Below are positions 1 to 5,774 of a DNA stretch of 6,328 nt, piece by piece. Both the position numbers and the translations under genes were made by a program. Within the stretch, counting starts at the first letter, position 1; each line of letters begins with the position of its first letter. Source of the stretch: a bacterium. GTDB lineage: Bacteria > Desulfobacterota > GWC2-55-46 > DRQE01. The notes beneath the pieces are model-generated. The model was not told the DNA's origin, did not search any database, and worked only from the letters and a program-made list of their open reading frames with translations. The stretch is from contig JALUQR010000024.1 of assembly GCA_027017505.1 (NCBI GenBank), positions 1 through 6,328 on the forward strand, in the 5' to 3' direction.

Positions 1-99
1 CACTCCGTGGAAAGCCTGAGGAAAGGTATAGAGGAGTTCGAGGTAAGGGTGGAACAAATTTTATCACAATTTTATCACAATCGGGGTATCCGGGAATGA
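1..99 (+). CDS. C-terminal end of an unidentified gene (partial)
   Basis: Frame 1 is open from the window edge and ends at a TGA at 97-99, giving 32 residues. The tail is charged and probably helical (about ESLRKGIEEFEVRVEQIL), then becomes polar and aromatic before the stop. Codons such as AGG and ATA match the other genes here, which supports real coding. The fragment is too short to recognise a family. An 11-bp tandem duplication (59-80) lies inside it; because 11 is not a multiple of three, the last residues may have been altered by that duplication. The gene converges on the tRNA-Leu, with 39 nt between them. Confidence 0.5.
   Translation, partial: HSVESLRKGIEEFEVRVEQILSQFYHNRGIRE
59..80. 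repeat. Tandem duplication of an 11-bp unit
   Basis: Two exact adjacent copies of TTTTATCACAA occupy 59-69 and 70-80. They lie near the 3' end of the partial plus-strand gene, so the second copy shifts the reading frame. Removing one copy would leave a frame that stays open into the tRNA, so the duplicated state gives the more sensible gene end. Confidence 0.85.
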
Positions 100-104
100 A
101 ATTG

Positions 105-120
105 AAAATGCCTCGAAGGC
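105..120 (-). terminator. Possible weak terminator after tRNA-Leu
   Basis: On the minus strand, about 19 nt after the tRNA CCA end, a small hairpin (GCCT, loop TCG, AGGC; 110-120) is followed by ATTTTC. The stem has only 4 bp and the T-run is short, so this is a weak candidate. No better terminator is visible between the tRNA and the convergent gene. Confidence 0.25.
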
Positions 121-138
121 GTAAGTGCTTGATTTTAC

Positions 139-226
139 TGGTGCCCGAGGTGGGATTCGAACCCACACGGCGCTATGCGCCAAGGGATTTTAAGTCCCTT
201 GCGTCTGCCGGTTCCGCCACTCGGGC
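139..226 (-). tRNA. tRNA-Leu (anticodon UAA)
   Basis: Read on the minus strand, this folds as a complete class II tRNA of 88 nt including an encoded 3' CCA. The acceptor stem pairs GCCCGAG with CTCGGGC, with A as discriminator base. The anticodon stem AGGGA/TCCCT encloses loop CTTAAAA, so the anticodon is TAA (190-192), reading UUA leucine codons. The long variable arm pairs GGCGC with GCGCC around ATA, typical of tRNA-Leu. The T arm GTGGG/CCCAC carries TTCGAAT. A good promoter lies just upstream, so it is probably a single-gene transcript. Confidence 0.97.
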
Positions 227-245
227 ACAGGGATTGATTAATTTT

Positions 246-274
246 TAGATACCAGATATGGATATCTCTGTCAA
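246..274 (-). promoter_or_regulatory. Likely sigma-70 promoter of tRNA-Leu
   Basis: On the minus strand a perfect -35 box TTGACA (269-274) is followed by a 17-bp spacer and TATCTA (246-251) as -10. A TG one base upstream of the -10 makes an extended -10 (TGGTATCTA). The -10 itself matches the consensus at only 3 of 6 positions. Transcription would begin near 239, a dozen or so bases before the mature tRNA end. The -35 lies 11 nt past the stop of the Met-rich protein gene, so the tRNA appears to be transcribed independently. Confidence 0.55.
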
Positions 275-285
275 CATCACCTGTT

Positions 286-579
286 CTACTGCAGTTCCAT
301 CATCTCCTTCATGAGCTTTATCATCCGTGCCATAATCTTAAGGCGTTTTATCTCTCTGGGGTCACTCGCCCTGTAGGTGATACTTATACCATCCTCAAGT
401 TCCTTTATCTCTATCTTCACCCCCTCGCCCATCATGGGGCACATCCTGTGCATGCCCATCATACCCATATTCATGGGCATGCTCATATCCTGTGCCCTTA
501 CATGAACGGGTGTGCCAAAAAAGGACAGCCCGCCTATAACAACCACCGTTATCAATGTGCACAACCTGACAGTCCACAT
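286..579 (-). CDS. Small exported Met-rich protein, function unknown
   Basis: The 97-residue product begins with a signal peptide: Arg5, a hydrophobic core at about 8-23, and a plausible signal peptidase I site after Ala29 (VRA|Q). The mature protein would be about 68 residues. Residues 32-50 contain ten Met plus His44 and Cys47, often as Met-X-Met, a composition known from periplasmic copper- or silver-binding proteins. Residues 53-70 look like two short beta strands (VKIEIKE and GISITYR), followed by a basic Met-containing helix at 75-97. The start is well supported by AAAGGAGG 7 nt upstream (587-594). A possible promoter lies at 622-649, and no metal transporter or oxidase is adjacent. Metal binding is inferred from composition only, and I recognise no named family. 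It appears to be a separate unit from the signalling genes upstream. Confidence 0.8.
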   Translation of the reverse strand: MWTVRLCTLITVVVIGGLSFFGTPVHVRAQDMSMPMNMGMMGMHRMCPMMGEGVKIEIKELEDGISITYRASDPREIKRLKIMARMIKLMKEMMELQ

Positions 580-621
580 TGCCTTTCCTCCTTTTGAGAT
601 TTTTAAAATGTATGTATTAAT

Positions 622-649
622 ATAATATCAGAGAATTCCAGAAAGTCAC
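622..649 (-). promoter_or_regulatory. Possible sigma-70 promoter of the Met-rich protein gene
   Basis: On the minus strand GTGACT (644-649; 4/6 to the -35 consensus) is followed by a 16-bp spacer and TATTAT (622-627; 5/6 to the -10 consensus). It sits in the 77-nt AT-rich gap after the PilZ gene, with a predicted leader of roughly 35 nt to the ATG at 579. The match is moderate, and AT-rich DNA gives such hits by chance. Confidence 0.35.
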
Positions 650-656
650 GATGGGA

Positions 657-1181
657 TTAGTGGGCGGGGCTGTTTGACCTTTTCTTGTGGTCTTCTTTTT
701 TTCTTCTCAGGTGTTCTCTCTGTCTTGCGAATATGTATTTTATAAGGGAGTCCCTTGTCCGTTCGTCTATATCCACATATTTCAGGGCTATTCTGTAATT
801 TTCATCGTCCTTTCTCATAACCCTTACCACTTCACACTTGAGTTTGAGAAGCCTGGGATATGTTGGAAGAAAGAGTTTTACAATGAGTCTGTCTCCTTCT
901 TTAAATGTGTCGCTGGTAACAAAACTCATTCCACCACCACTTATATTTATGTGTCTTGCAGTGGGTATCTTGAGGCCGTCCTTTCTGGTCAGGTGTTCTA
1001 CCAGAAGGTTTATCTTCTGGTTCATATCAAACAGAAGCTCATAGAGCCTTGCATCTTCCTTTACACCAGGCTCTATCTGTTCAAACAGTATGTCCCATTC
1101 TGGCTCCCTGGCATCTTCCCTGTATGGTTCATAGTATATGGGCAGTATATCTTCTATCCTTATATGTTCTCTTCTGCTCAT
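657..1181 (-). CDS. PilZ-domain protein, predicted c-di-GMP receptor
   Basis: The 174-residue protein carries both PilZ ligand motifs: RxxxR at residues 4-8 (RREHIR), followed by a strand DILPIYY, and NxSxxG at 79-84 (NISGGG). A hydrophobic beta-barrel core follows to about 137, then a C-terminal helix (DERTRDSLIKYIFARQRE, 138-156) and a very basic tail (157-169). PilZ domains bind cyclic di-GMP through these two motifs and commonly adjust flagellar motor, polysaccharide or pilus activity. The two motifs are about 70 residues apart, with an inserted segment including a helix at 44-65, resembling the long-insert or tPilZ-like PilZ proteins. Its ATG comes 2 nt after the TGA of the HD-GYP gene with no clear ribosome binding site, so translational coupling is likely. 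Its target cannot be read from the sequence; the flagellum is the contextual guess. Confidence 0.9.
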   Translation of the reverse strand: MSRREHIRIEDILPIYYEPYREDAREPEWDILFEQIEPGVKEDARLYELLFDMNQKINLLVEHLTRKDGLKIPTARHINISGGGMSFVTSDTFKEGDRLIVKLFLPTYPRLLKLKCEVVRVMRKDDENYRIALKYVDIDERTRDSLIKYIFARQREHLRRKKEDHKKRSNSPAH

Positions 1182-1183
1182 GT

Positions 1184-2683
1184 TCAGACGATGTTTTCTT
1201 TTGATAGCATCTTGAAGGTGGTAACTATATCGCTTTCCATGAAGGCCTCAACCACCTGTGGGTCGAACTGGGTTCCCCTGCATCTCAATATTTCGTTATA
1301 TGCCATCTCAAAGCTCAGGGCCTTACGGTAGGGGCGTGTGGTTGTCATGGCATCGAATGTATCCGCAACGCTGAATATTCGGGCAATAAGGGGGATTTCA
1401 TCTTCCCTCAATCCCTCTGGATATCCTGTGCCATCCCATCTTTCGTGATGATACAGGACAACCGCCCTTTCTGACTCCATCAGGTTAAGTGGCTTCAGTA
1501 TCTCACAGCCCCTCAGCACATGGGTGTTCATAATCTTTCTCTCCTCTTCGGTGAATGGTCCTTTCTTGAGCAGTATCTCGTCCCTTATGCCTATCTTTCC
1601 AATGTCATGCAGTGGGCCTGCAAAGCTTATACTGTCAAGAAGGTCTTCTGAACATCCGTATGCCTTTGCTATGCTCATGGCGTATGTGGTAACCCTCTGT
1701 GAGTGGTCTTTTGTGTATGTGTCTCTTGCGTCAAGGGCCTTTATGAGAGAATCTATGGTGGTGAATATATTGGCCAGTATGTTTTCTGTAAGCGAGATAT
1801 TCTCAAGCTTGAGCGAAGCCTTACTGGAAAGATTCGTAAGAAGTGATATATCCTTCACCGTAAACTCCCTTGCCCCTTCACCTTTAAGTGTTACTCCTAT
1901 CAGTACAGCTGGCTCTCCCTTTATGATAACCGGCACAACTATGAGGAGTTCTCCCGCAATGTATTCTTTATCAAACAGCGGGGCAAGCTCCCTGTCATGC
2001 ACAAGTGAATAGGAATAGCACCTGTTCTCTATAACGCTCTTGAAGGGTTCCTTCCTGGCAGAAACAACCATACCTGTGGGAGACCTGTCATAGTTGATTG
2101 CGGTCTTGATGAAAAGCTCATCCCGTTCCCTGTCGTATAGCATAACGAATGCCTTATCGCCATTCACTATGGTGTGTGCAAGCTCACAGATACGCCTGAA
2201 GACCTCCTTTTTGTCCCTTGCCTTGTCGAGTGCCTCATCTATGGTATGTACTGATGATATTTCTTCTGCCCTGTCCTGTATTCTGCCCGTTCTTTCGTCC
2301 CTCTGTCTGGTGGAGGACATTATGACAGCCTTCTTTACCGTAAGTTCCAGCTTATCTATACTGAAGGGCTTGACTATAAAGTCGAAGGCACCGTTCTTTA
2401 CCGCATCCACCGCTATGTCTATGGAGGGATACCCTGTTATGAGTATAACAGCGGTTGAGGGAGATACCTCTTTTACATACTTGAGAAACTTAAGCCCGCT
2501 CACACCTGGCATCATTATGTCACTTATGATAACATCGAAGTTCTTTCTTGCCATAAGCTCAAGCCCCTTTTCCGCACTCTCTGCCACATCAACATTCCAC
2601 CCCCTCTTGGAGAACACCTCAACCACAAGCTCTCTTATGGATTCTTCGTCATCCACAACGAGTATATGTGGGTACCTTATCAT
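1184..2683 (-). CDS. REC-GAF-HD-GYP response regulator, predicted c-di-GMP phosphodiesterase
   Basis: The 499-residue protein has three parts. Residues 5-120 form a receiver domain with acidic pocket D11/D12, phospho-acceptor D55, T83 and K105 before Pro106. Residues about 125-160 are a charged, probably coiled-coil linker. Residues about 160-300 look like a GAF-type sensory domain (inferred from pattern and position). Residues about 305-490 are an HD-GYP domain with all expected metal ligands: H327, HD at 359-360 in LHDIGKIGI, H388, HHE at 412-414, D441, and the signature HHERWDGTGYP. HD-GYP enzymes hydrolyse cyclic di-GMP to pGpG and GMP, so the protein should lower c-di-GMP when phosphorylated or when the GAF ligand is sensed. 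It follows the single-domain receiver by 27 nt, with AGAGGG about 10 nt before its ATG, and is tightly coupled to the PilZ gene. The cognate histidine kinase is not in the window. Confidence 0.95.
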   Translation of the reverse strand: MIRYPHILVVDDEESIRELVVEVFSKRGWNVDVAESAEKGLELMARKNFDVIISDIMMPGVSGLKFLKYVKEVSPSTAVILITGYPSIDIAVDAVKNGAFDFIVKPFSIDKLELTVKKAVIMSSTRQRDERTGRIQDRAEEISSVHTIDEALDKARDKKEVFRRICELAHTIVNGDKAFVMLYDRERDELFIKTAINYDRSPTGMVVSARKEPFKSVIENRCYSYSLVHDRELAPLFDKEYIAGELLIVVPVIIKGEPAVLIGVTLKGEGAREFTVKDISLLTNLSSKASLKLENISLTENILANIFTTIDSLIKALDARDTYTKDHSQRVTTYAMSIAKAYGCSEDLLDSISFAGPLHDIGKIGIRDEILLKKGPFTEEERKIMNTHVLRGCEILKPLNLMESERAVVLYHHERWDGTGYPEGLREDEIPLIARIFSVADTFDAMTTTRPYRKALSFEMAYNEILRCRGTQFDPQVVEAFMESDIVTTFKMLSKENIV

Positions 2684-2710
2684 CTGTGTATCGCCCTCTG
2701 TTTGAGGTCT

Positions 2711-3169
2711 TTATCCCACATCTTTTTTAAGCCTCTCAAGTTCTGCGTATGCACCCCGCAGTTCCTCAAGGAGGCTATCTCTCTGTCTGAGGAGTCTCAG
2801 TTTCTCGCAGGCATTTCTTACAACCACAACGAACTCATCGAGTCTGAAGGGTTTTGCTATATAATCGTAGGCGCCCTTCTCTATTGCCTTAACCGCACTC
2901 TCAAGTGTGGCATAGGCGGTTATTATGATAACCAGTATGTTTCCATCCAGTGACTTTATGTGGTCAAGAAGGGTCAGCCCGTCCATTCCTGGCATCTTCA
3001 AATCTGCGACCACCACATCGTATCTTTCTCTTTTAAGTTTCTTAAGGGCCTCATGGCCGTCTCCTGCGGTGTCTACCGTATAACCCATACCCTGGATGGT
3101 TTCTGAGAGCAGTTCCCTCAATGTACTGTCATCGTCCACTATAAGCACCTTAAACTTCTCGTCTATCAT
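2711..3169 (-). CDS. Stand-alone response regulator receiver protein with coiled-coil tail
   Basis: The 152-residue protein is a complete CheY-like receiver: acidic pocket D12-D14 in LIVDDD, phospho-acceptor D56 in ADLKMPGMDG, T84 in IITAYA, and K106 followed by Pro107. Its sequence style resembles the receivers of NtrC-type regulators, but no ATPase or DNA-binding domain follows. After about residue 120 there is only a heptad-like, charged helix (about 120-150) that could mediate dimerisation or contact a partner kinase. The start is supported by AAGAGG 7 nt upstream (3177-3182). It is the first gene behind a sigma-28-type promoter and precedes the HD-GYP gene by 27 nt. A role as phosphate shuttle, sink or motor-acting regulator is possible; nothing in the sequence chooses between them. 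Confidence 0.93.
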   Translation of the reverse strand: MIDEKFKVLIVDDDSTLRELLSETIQGMGYTVDTAGDGHEALKKLKRERYDVVVADLKMPGMDGLTLLDHIKSLDGNILVIIITAYATLESAVKAIEKGAYDYIAKPFRLDEFVVVVRNACEKLRLLRQRDSLLEELRGAYAELERLKKDVG

Positions 3170-3209
3170 CGCAAGGCCTCTTACAGAAAGGTTTTATCAT
3201 CCAGTTTTT

Positions 3210-3236
3210 ATATCGGCTGATTCTGGCAAAACTTTA
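3210..3236 (-). promoter_or_regulatory. Sigma-28 (FliA-type) flagellar promoter
   Basis: On the minus strand TAAAGTTT (3229-3236) is followed by exactly 11 nt and GCCGATAT (3210-3217). The established FliA consensus is TAAAGTTT-N11-GCCGATAA, so the -35 matches 8/8, the spacer is ideal and the -10 matches 7/8. It lies in the 84-nt gap between the FliT-like gene and the receiver gene. The predicted start point is near 3203, giving a leader of roughly 34 nt before the ATG at 3169. It should drive the receiver, HD-GYP and PilZ genes. No terminator is visible in this gap, so readthrough from fliD-fliS is also possible. Confidence 0.85.
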
Positions 3237-3253
3237 GGACCAGGAGGTATTCT

Positions 3254-3607
3254 TCAGCCTCTGCTGTTATAGCCCTGGATTCTGGTGTAGGTCCTCAGTG
3301 CTTTGAGTCTGGTGGGTATGCGGTAGATCTTTTCCTTTATGTTCTGGAGTTCTGATTCTATATTGAGTGTGAGTTTGCCGTCCTTTTCAAGAAGGGTCTT
3401 TACAAGCCTTTTAAGTTCAGGGTCTCTGCGGTTTCTTTCAGAGAGGATTCGTTTCAGCTCTTCGAAGCGTTTTTCCCTCTGTGCGGTTATCCCCAGGAGT
3501 TCCTCAAGGCGTCTCTCACCCATAAGGTGAAGCTGTTTTTCTGACAGTTCTATAAGTTCCCTGAGTATTGTTATCTCTTCTCTCTCGGTGTTATCCAGTT
3601 TTTCCAT
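3254..3607 (-). CDS. Small helical flagellar chaperone, FliT/FlgN-like (putative)
   Basis: The 117-residue protein is predicted almost wholly alpha-helical and rich in Glu, Lys, Arg and Leu. It has a first long helix at about 7-59 (LIELSEKQLHLMGERRLEELL, then TAQREKRFEELKRIL), a second at about 63-93, and a short C-terminal helix ending in LKALRTYTR. This layout resembles FliT and FlgN, the export chaperones for the filament cap FliD and the hook-associated proteins FlgK/FlgL. Identity with either is not clear from residues alone, and position favours FliT because it directly follows fliD-fliS. Its ATG lies inside the end of fliS (17-nt overlap), implying coupled translation. No transmembrane segment or signal peptide is seen. 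The alternative is another small coiled-coil flagellar accessory protein. Confidence 0.72.
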   Translation of the reverse strand: MEKLDNTEREEITILRELIELSEKQLHLMGERRLEELLGITAQREKRFEELKRILSERNRRDPELKRLVKTLLEKDGKLTLNIESELQNIKEKIYRIPTRLKALRTYTRIQGYNSRG

Positions 3608-3965
3608 TGTTCAGTATACCTTCCCATCCTTTTTTGAGTTCTTCTATGACCCTTGTTACAGAATCTATCAGTGCGGTATCGTTCTTGATGTTGGCGGTGT
3701 TAAGTGCGTTTATGGAGTACTCGTACAACCTTGCAAGGTTGTAGGCAACCTCTCCGCCCTCTTCTGTGTTGAGTGAGCCTGCAAGCTCACTTATTATTGC
3801 GATTGACCTGTTTATGTAATGGTTTCTTTCACCTATGTTGCCTTCCTCTATGGCCTTCTTGGAGAGGTTGTTAAATCTTATTATCCCATCGTACAGTTTT
3901 ATTATCATTTCCACAGGGTCAGCTGTGGTCAGCTCTATCTTCTGGTATTTTGCAACACTGCTCAT
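3591..3965 (-). CDS. fliS: Flagellin export chaperone FliS
   Basis: The 124-residue protein matches FliS in length and pattern. It has an N-terminal YQKIELTTADPVEMIIKLYDGIIRF (residues 7-31) with the characteristic LYDG, a mid-helix with IINR/ISELAGSLN-type pattern (about 51-66), EGGEVAYNLARLYEYSINALNTAN (69-92), and a last amphipathic helix ending KKGWEGIL (111-118). FliS binds the disordered C-terminal end of flagellin in the cytoplasm, preventing early polymerisation and delivering it to the export gate protein FlhA. Its client is encoded in the same locus. The start is supported by GGGGAGGT 9 nt upstream (3975-3982), 20 nt after the fliD stop. The stop overlaps the start of the FliT-like gene. 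Confidence 0.96.
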   Translation of the reverse strand: MSSVAKYQKIELTTADPVEMIIKLYDGIIRFNNLSKKAIEEGNIGERNHYINRSIAIISELAGSLNTEEGGEVAYNLARLYEYSINALNTANIKNDTALIDSVTRVIEELKKGWEGILNNGKTG

Positions 3966-3985
3966 ATCTTTTTTACCTCCCCATC

Positions 3986-5320
3986 TTACAGGCTTGCCAG
4001 GAAGTCTCCCTGGGCACGGAGTCCTGCAAGGAGTTTCTCCAGGCTTGCGAACTGAATTCGTAGCTGTTCCTGGTACAGGAGTATCTCGTTCTCCTTTCTG
4101 GCTATCTCCTCTTCCAAGTCTGATATATTATCGTTGAGGTTTTCTATCTTATTAGTTATACGGCCATCCACATAGTCGAGCATATCATCCGTAAGGTCAT
4201 ACACCAGGGACGCAAAGCCATCTGTTGAGCTTCCATCTATGAACAGGTTGACCACATCGTCAAAGTTACTGTTCAGTGCATCCAGGAGTTCCGAAGAGTC
4301 TATGGACATGGTTCCGGTATCGCTACTCGTTGTAACACCTATGTGTATGAGTCTGTTCATGGTATCTGGCAGTCCGCTTATTGCGGATGTCAGTGTTCTT
4401 CTCAAATCGTCCCACACACTTCTTGCTATGGGGTCTCCGAAGAATGCTCCTGCAACACCGGTATCAGTGTCATACCTGTTGTTATTCCTTATATGGTTTA
4501 CCACAGCGTTGTATTTATCTATGAATGCTATAATCTTTTTCTCCACCTCTTCTATATCTCTTGACACCGTAAGGTTAATCGTCTTTGTGGAGTCTGCGCT
4601 TTTAAGCTCAATGGTTACCCCCTCTATTACATCGCTTATGGTGTTGGAGCTTCTCGTTATGCTGAGCCCGTCCACGGTAATGGATGCATCCTGTGCGGAC
4701 TGGAGTTCTGAAAATGTAAGGTCTGTATCGTTCTGTGTTATGGTTATGGTGTTTGCCGTGCCTGTGGAATCGCTTGTGAGTATCAGCCTGTAGGGGTCTG
4801 TGCCGGAGCCCTCGTTTACGATGGTTGCGGTAACCCCTGCGTTCAGGTTGTTTATGGCATCCCTGAGGTCTTCAAGGGTGGTTGTTGTGTCAACACTTAC
4901 AGAATACTCTGTGCTACTGCCCACGGTGAACTTGAATGAGCCTGTTGTTGACGCTATTGCTGTTGTGTTTGAATCACTCACCCCGCTTGCTATGAGTTTG
5001 TGTGATTTGGCAACAGAATTTACAACTATCGAGTATACCCCTTCTGTAGCGCTTGAGGATGCGGTGGCAGACAGAATGGAGCTATCGGTGACATCTGTGG
5101 TAAACACCTTAAAGCCTGTGGCGGTGCGCAGTTCATCCGCTGCGCTTCTCAGGTCTTTCAATCTTGACTCAAGGATGGAGTATGCACTGTCTATCTCTTT
5201 GAGTCTATCTTTTGTTGCTATGAGCTCATCCACGGGTATACGCTTTAGCTGAACCAGCTGTTCTATGAGTGCCTGATAGTCTATCTGACTTATAAGCCCT
5301 GTTGAGGTTGTGATGGCCAT
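3986..5320 (-). CDS. fliD: Flagellar filament cap protein FliD (HAP2)
   Basis: The 444-residue protein shows both FliD regions. The N-terminal region (about 5-105) begins with TGLISQIDYQALIEQLV and has a heptad helix at 34-66. The C-terminal region (about 210-435) contains the family hallmark SITVDGLSITRSSNTISDVI (213-232), a GAFFGDPIARS segment (291-301), and a final coiled coil (387-432) ending in LRAQGDFL. The middle (about 75-210) is rich in Ser and Thr, as usual for the variable surface domain. FliD forms the cap at the filament tip and helps each exported flagellin fold into place. It acts outside the cell after type III export, consistent with no Sec signal peptide. At 444 residues it is an ordinary length. 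The ATG has a near-ideal AAAGGAGG 7 nt upstream (5328-5335), 29 nt after flaG. Confidence 0.97.
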   Translation of the reverse strand: MAITTSTGLISQIDYQALIEQLVQLKRIPVDELIATKDRLKEIDSAYSILESRLKDLRSAADELRTATGFKVFTTDVTDSSILSATASSSATEGVYSIVVNSVAKSHKLIASGVSDSNTTAIASTTGSFKFTVGSSTEYSVSVDTTTTLEDLRDAINNLNAGVTATIVNEGSGTDPYRLILTSDSTGTANTITITQNDTDLTFSELQSAQDASITVDGLSITRSSNTISDVIEGVTIELKSADSTKTINLTVSRDIEEVEKKIIAFIDKYNAVVNHIRNNNRYDTDTGVAGAFFGDPIARSVWDDLRRTLTSAISGLPDTMNRLIHIGVTTSSDTGTMSIDSSELLDALNSNFDDVVNLFIDGSSTDGFASLVYDLTDDMLDYVDGRITNKIENLNDNISDLEEEIARKENEILLYQEQLRIQFASLEKLLAGLRAQGDFLASL

Positions 5321-5349
5321 AGGGAATCCTCCTTTATTAAAATAATCTC

Positions 5350-5712
5350 TTAGCTCTTCCTGTCATACAGCAATCCCATGAGTTCTTCCATTCTCTTTCT
5401 TAACTCCAGGAGTTCCTCCTGGGGTATCTGTCTTAATATTTTTTTTGTCTCAGGGTCAAGCACCTTCACCACAACGGTGTTGCTTTCTCTATCCACCTCG
5501 AGTTTCAGCTCCACATTGAGTCGTTCTATGGTTTTTTTAAGCTGTGCGACTATTTTTTCAATATTCCTGTCTCCTGTTTCCCTGTTTTTTTCCGTGGGCA
5601 CACTTTTTCCTTCCCTGTCTACCACACCTCTATGGAGTGTGGTTCCTGTTTTCCACATCTCGTAGTTCATGTAGCTTATGATACCTGTTATGTTTTTAAC
5701 ATCCCTTTCCAT
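5350..5712 (-). CDS. flaG: FlaG family flagellar protein
   Basis: The 120-residue product has a variable, charged N-terminal half and a conserved C-terminal FlaG domain (about 50-118). The domain has helix IEKIVAQLKKTIERLN, strand VELKLEVDRESNTVVVKVLD and the signature ILRQIPQEELLEL (92-104). FlaG genes commonly sit between flagellin and fliD, as here, and influence filament length in several bacteria; the mechanism is poorly defined. The start is the first ATG of the frame, but no good Shine-Dalgarno sequence lies before it. Met15 is an alternative start with only a weak AGGT-like site. The start lies 17 nt after a strong inverted repeat, so its expression may depend on RNA structure or readthrough from flagellin. 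Confidence 0.9.
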   Translation of the reverse strand: MERDVKNITGIISYMNYEMWKTGTTLHRGVVDREGKSVPTEKNRETGDRNIEKIVAQLKKTIERLNVELKLEVDRESNTVVVKVLDPETKKILRQIPQEELLELRKRMEELMGLLYDRKS

Positions 5713-5729
5713 GGTCTGTTCAGGTTATT

Positions 5730-5758
5730 GGTGGGAGACCTGTGGCAGGTCTCCCACC
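5730..5758 (-). terminator. Strong hairpin between flagellin and flaG, possibly a partial terminator or 3'-end stabiliser
   Basis: A perfect 13-bp inverted repeat (GGTGGGAGACCTG, 3-nt loop, CAGGTCTCCCACC) starts 16 nt after the flagellin stop on the minus strand. The stem is GC-rich and stable, but the bases after it are AATAACC, not a T-run, so it is not a classical intrinsic terminator in that direction. It may protect the 3' end of an abundant flagellin mRNA or partly separate flagellin from flaG-fliD expression. The dyad is directly visible; its role is inferred. Confidence 0.6.
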
Positions 5759-5774
5759 TGTTGTCTTTCTGTCA

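Noticed and set aside
247..267. Imperfect hairpin after the Met-rich protein gene (AGATATCCA paired with TGGTATCT)
   Set aside because: The stem is AT-rich with a bulge, and is followed by A residues rather than T residues on the coding strand. It overlaps the spacer and -10 of the likely tRNA promoter, which explains the sequence better than a terminator does.
395..577. Overlapping minus-strand 60-codon frame inside the Met-rich protein gene
   Set aside because: It is a frame shadow without its own ribosome binding site. The other frame has a signal peptide and an ideal AAAGGAGG at the right distance.
687..1331. Long plus-strand open frame (214 codons) across the PilZ and HD-GYP gene ends
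   Set aside because: It is antisense to two well-supported genes and crosses their junction. The product is an unstructured-looking mix rich in Phe, Tyr, Val, Ser and Cys with no recognisable motif and no ribosome binding site.
2094..2705. Plus-strand open frame (203 codons) opposite the HD-GYP gene
   Set aside because: The Ser-rich composition is what the reverse complement of an acidic, lysine- and leucine-rich protein gives. The opposite strand encodes intact REC and GAF-like domains.
2711..3169. Remnant of a sigma-54 (NtrC-type) activator
   Set aside because: The receiver resembles those of NtrC-type proteins, but the frame ends cleanly after a coiled-coil tail. No AAA+ or helix-turn-helix remnant follows, and the next gene starts 27 nt later.
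4239..5252. Plus-strand open frames opposite fliD
   Set aside because: FliD is unambiguous on the minus strand. The antisense products are Ser/Val/Leu-rich shadows without domain signatures.
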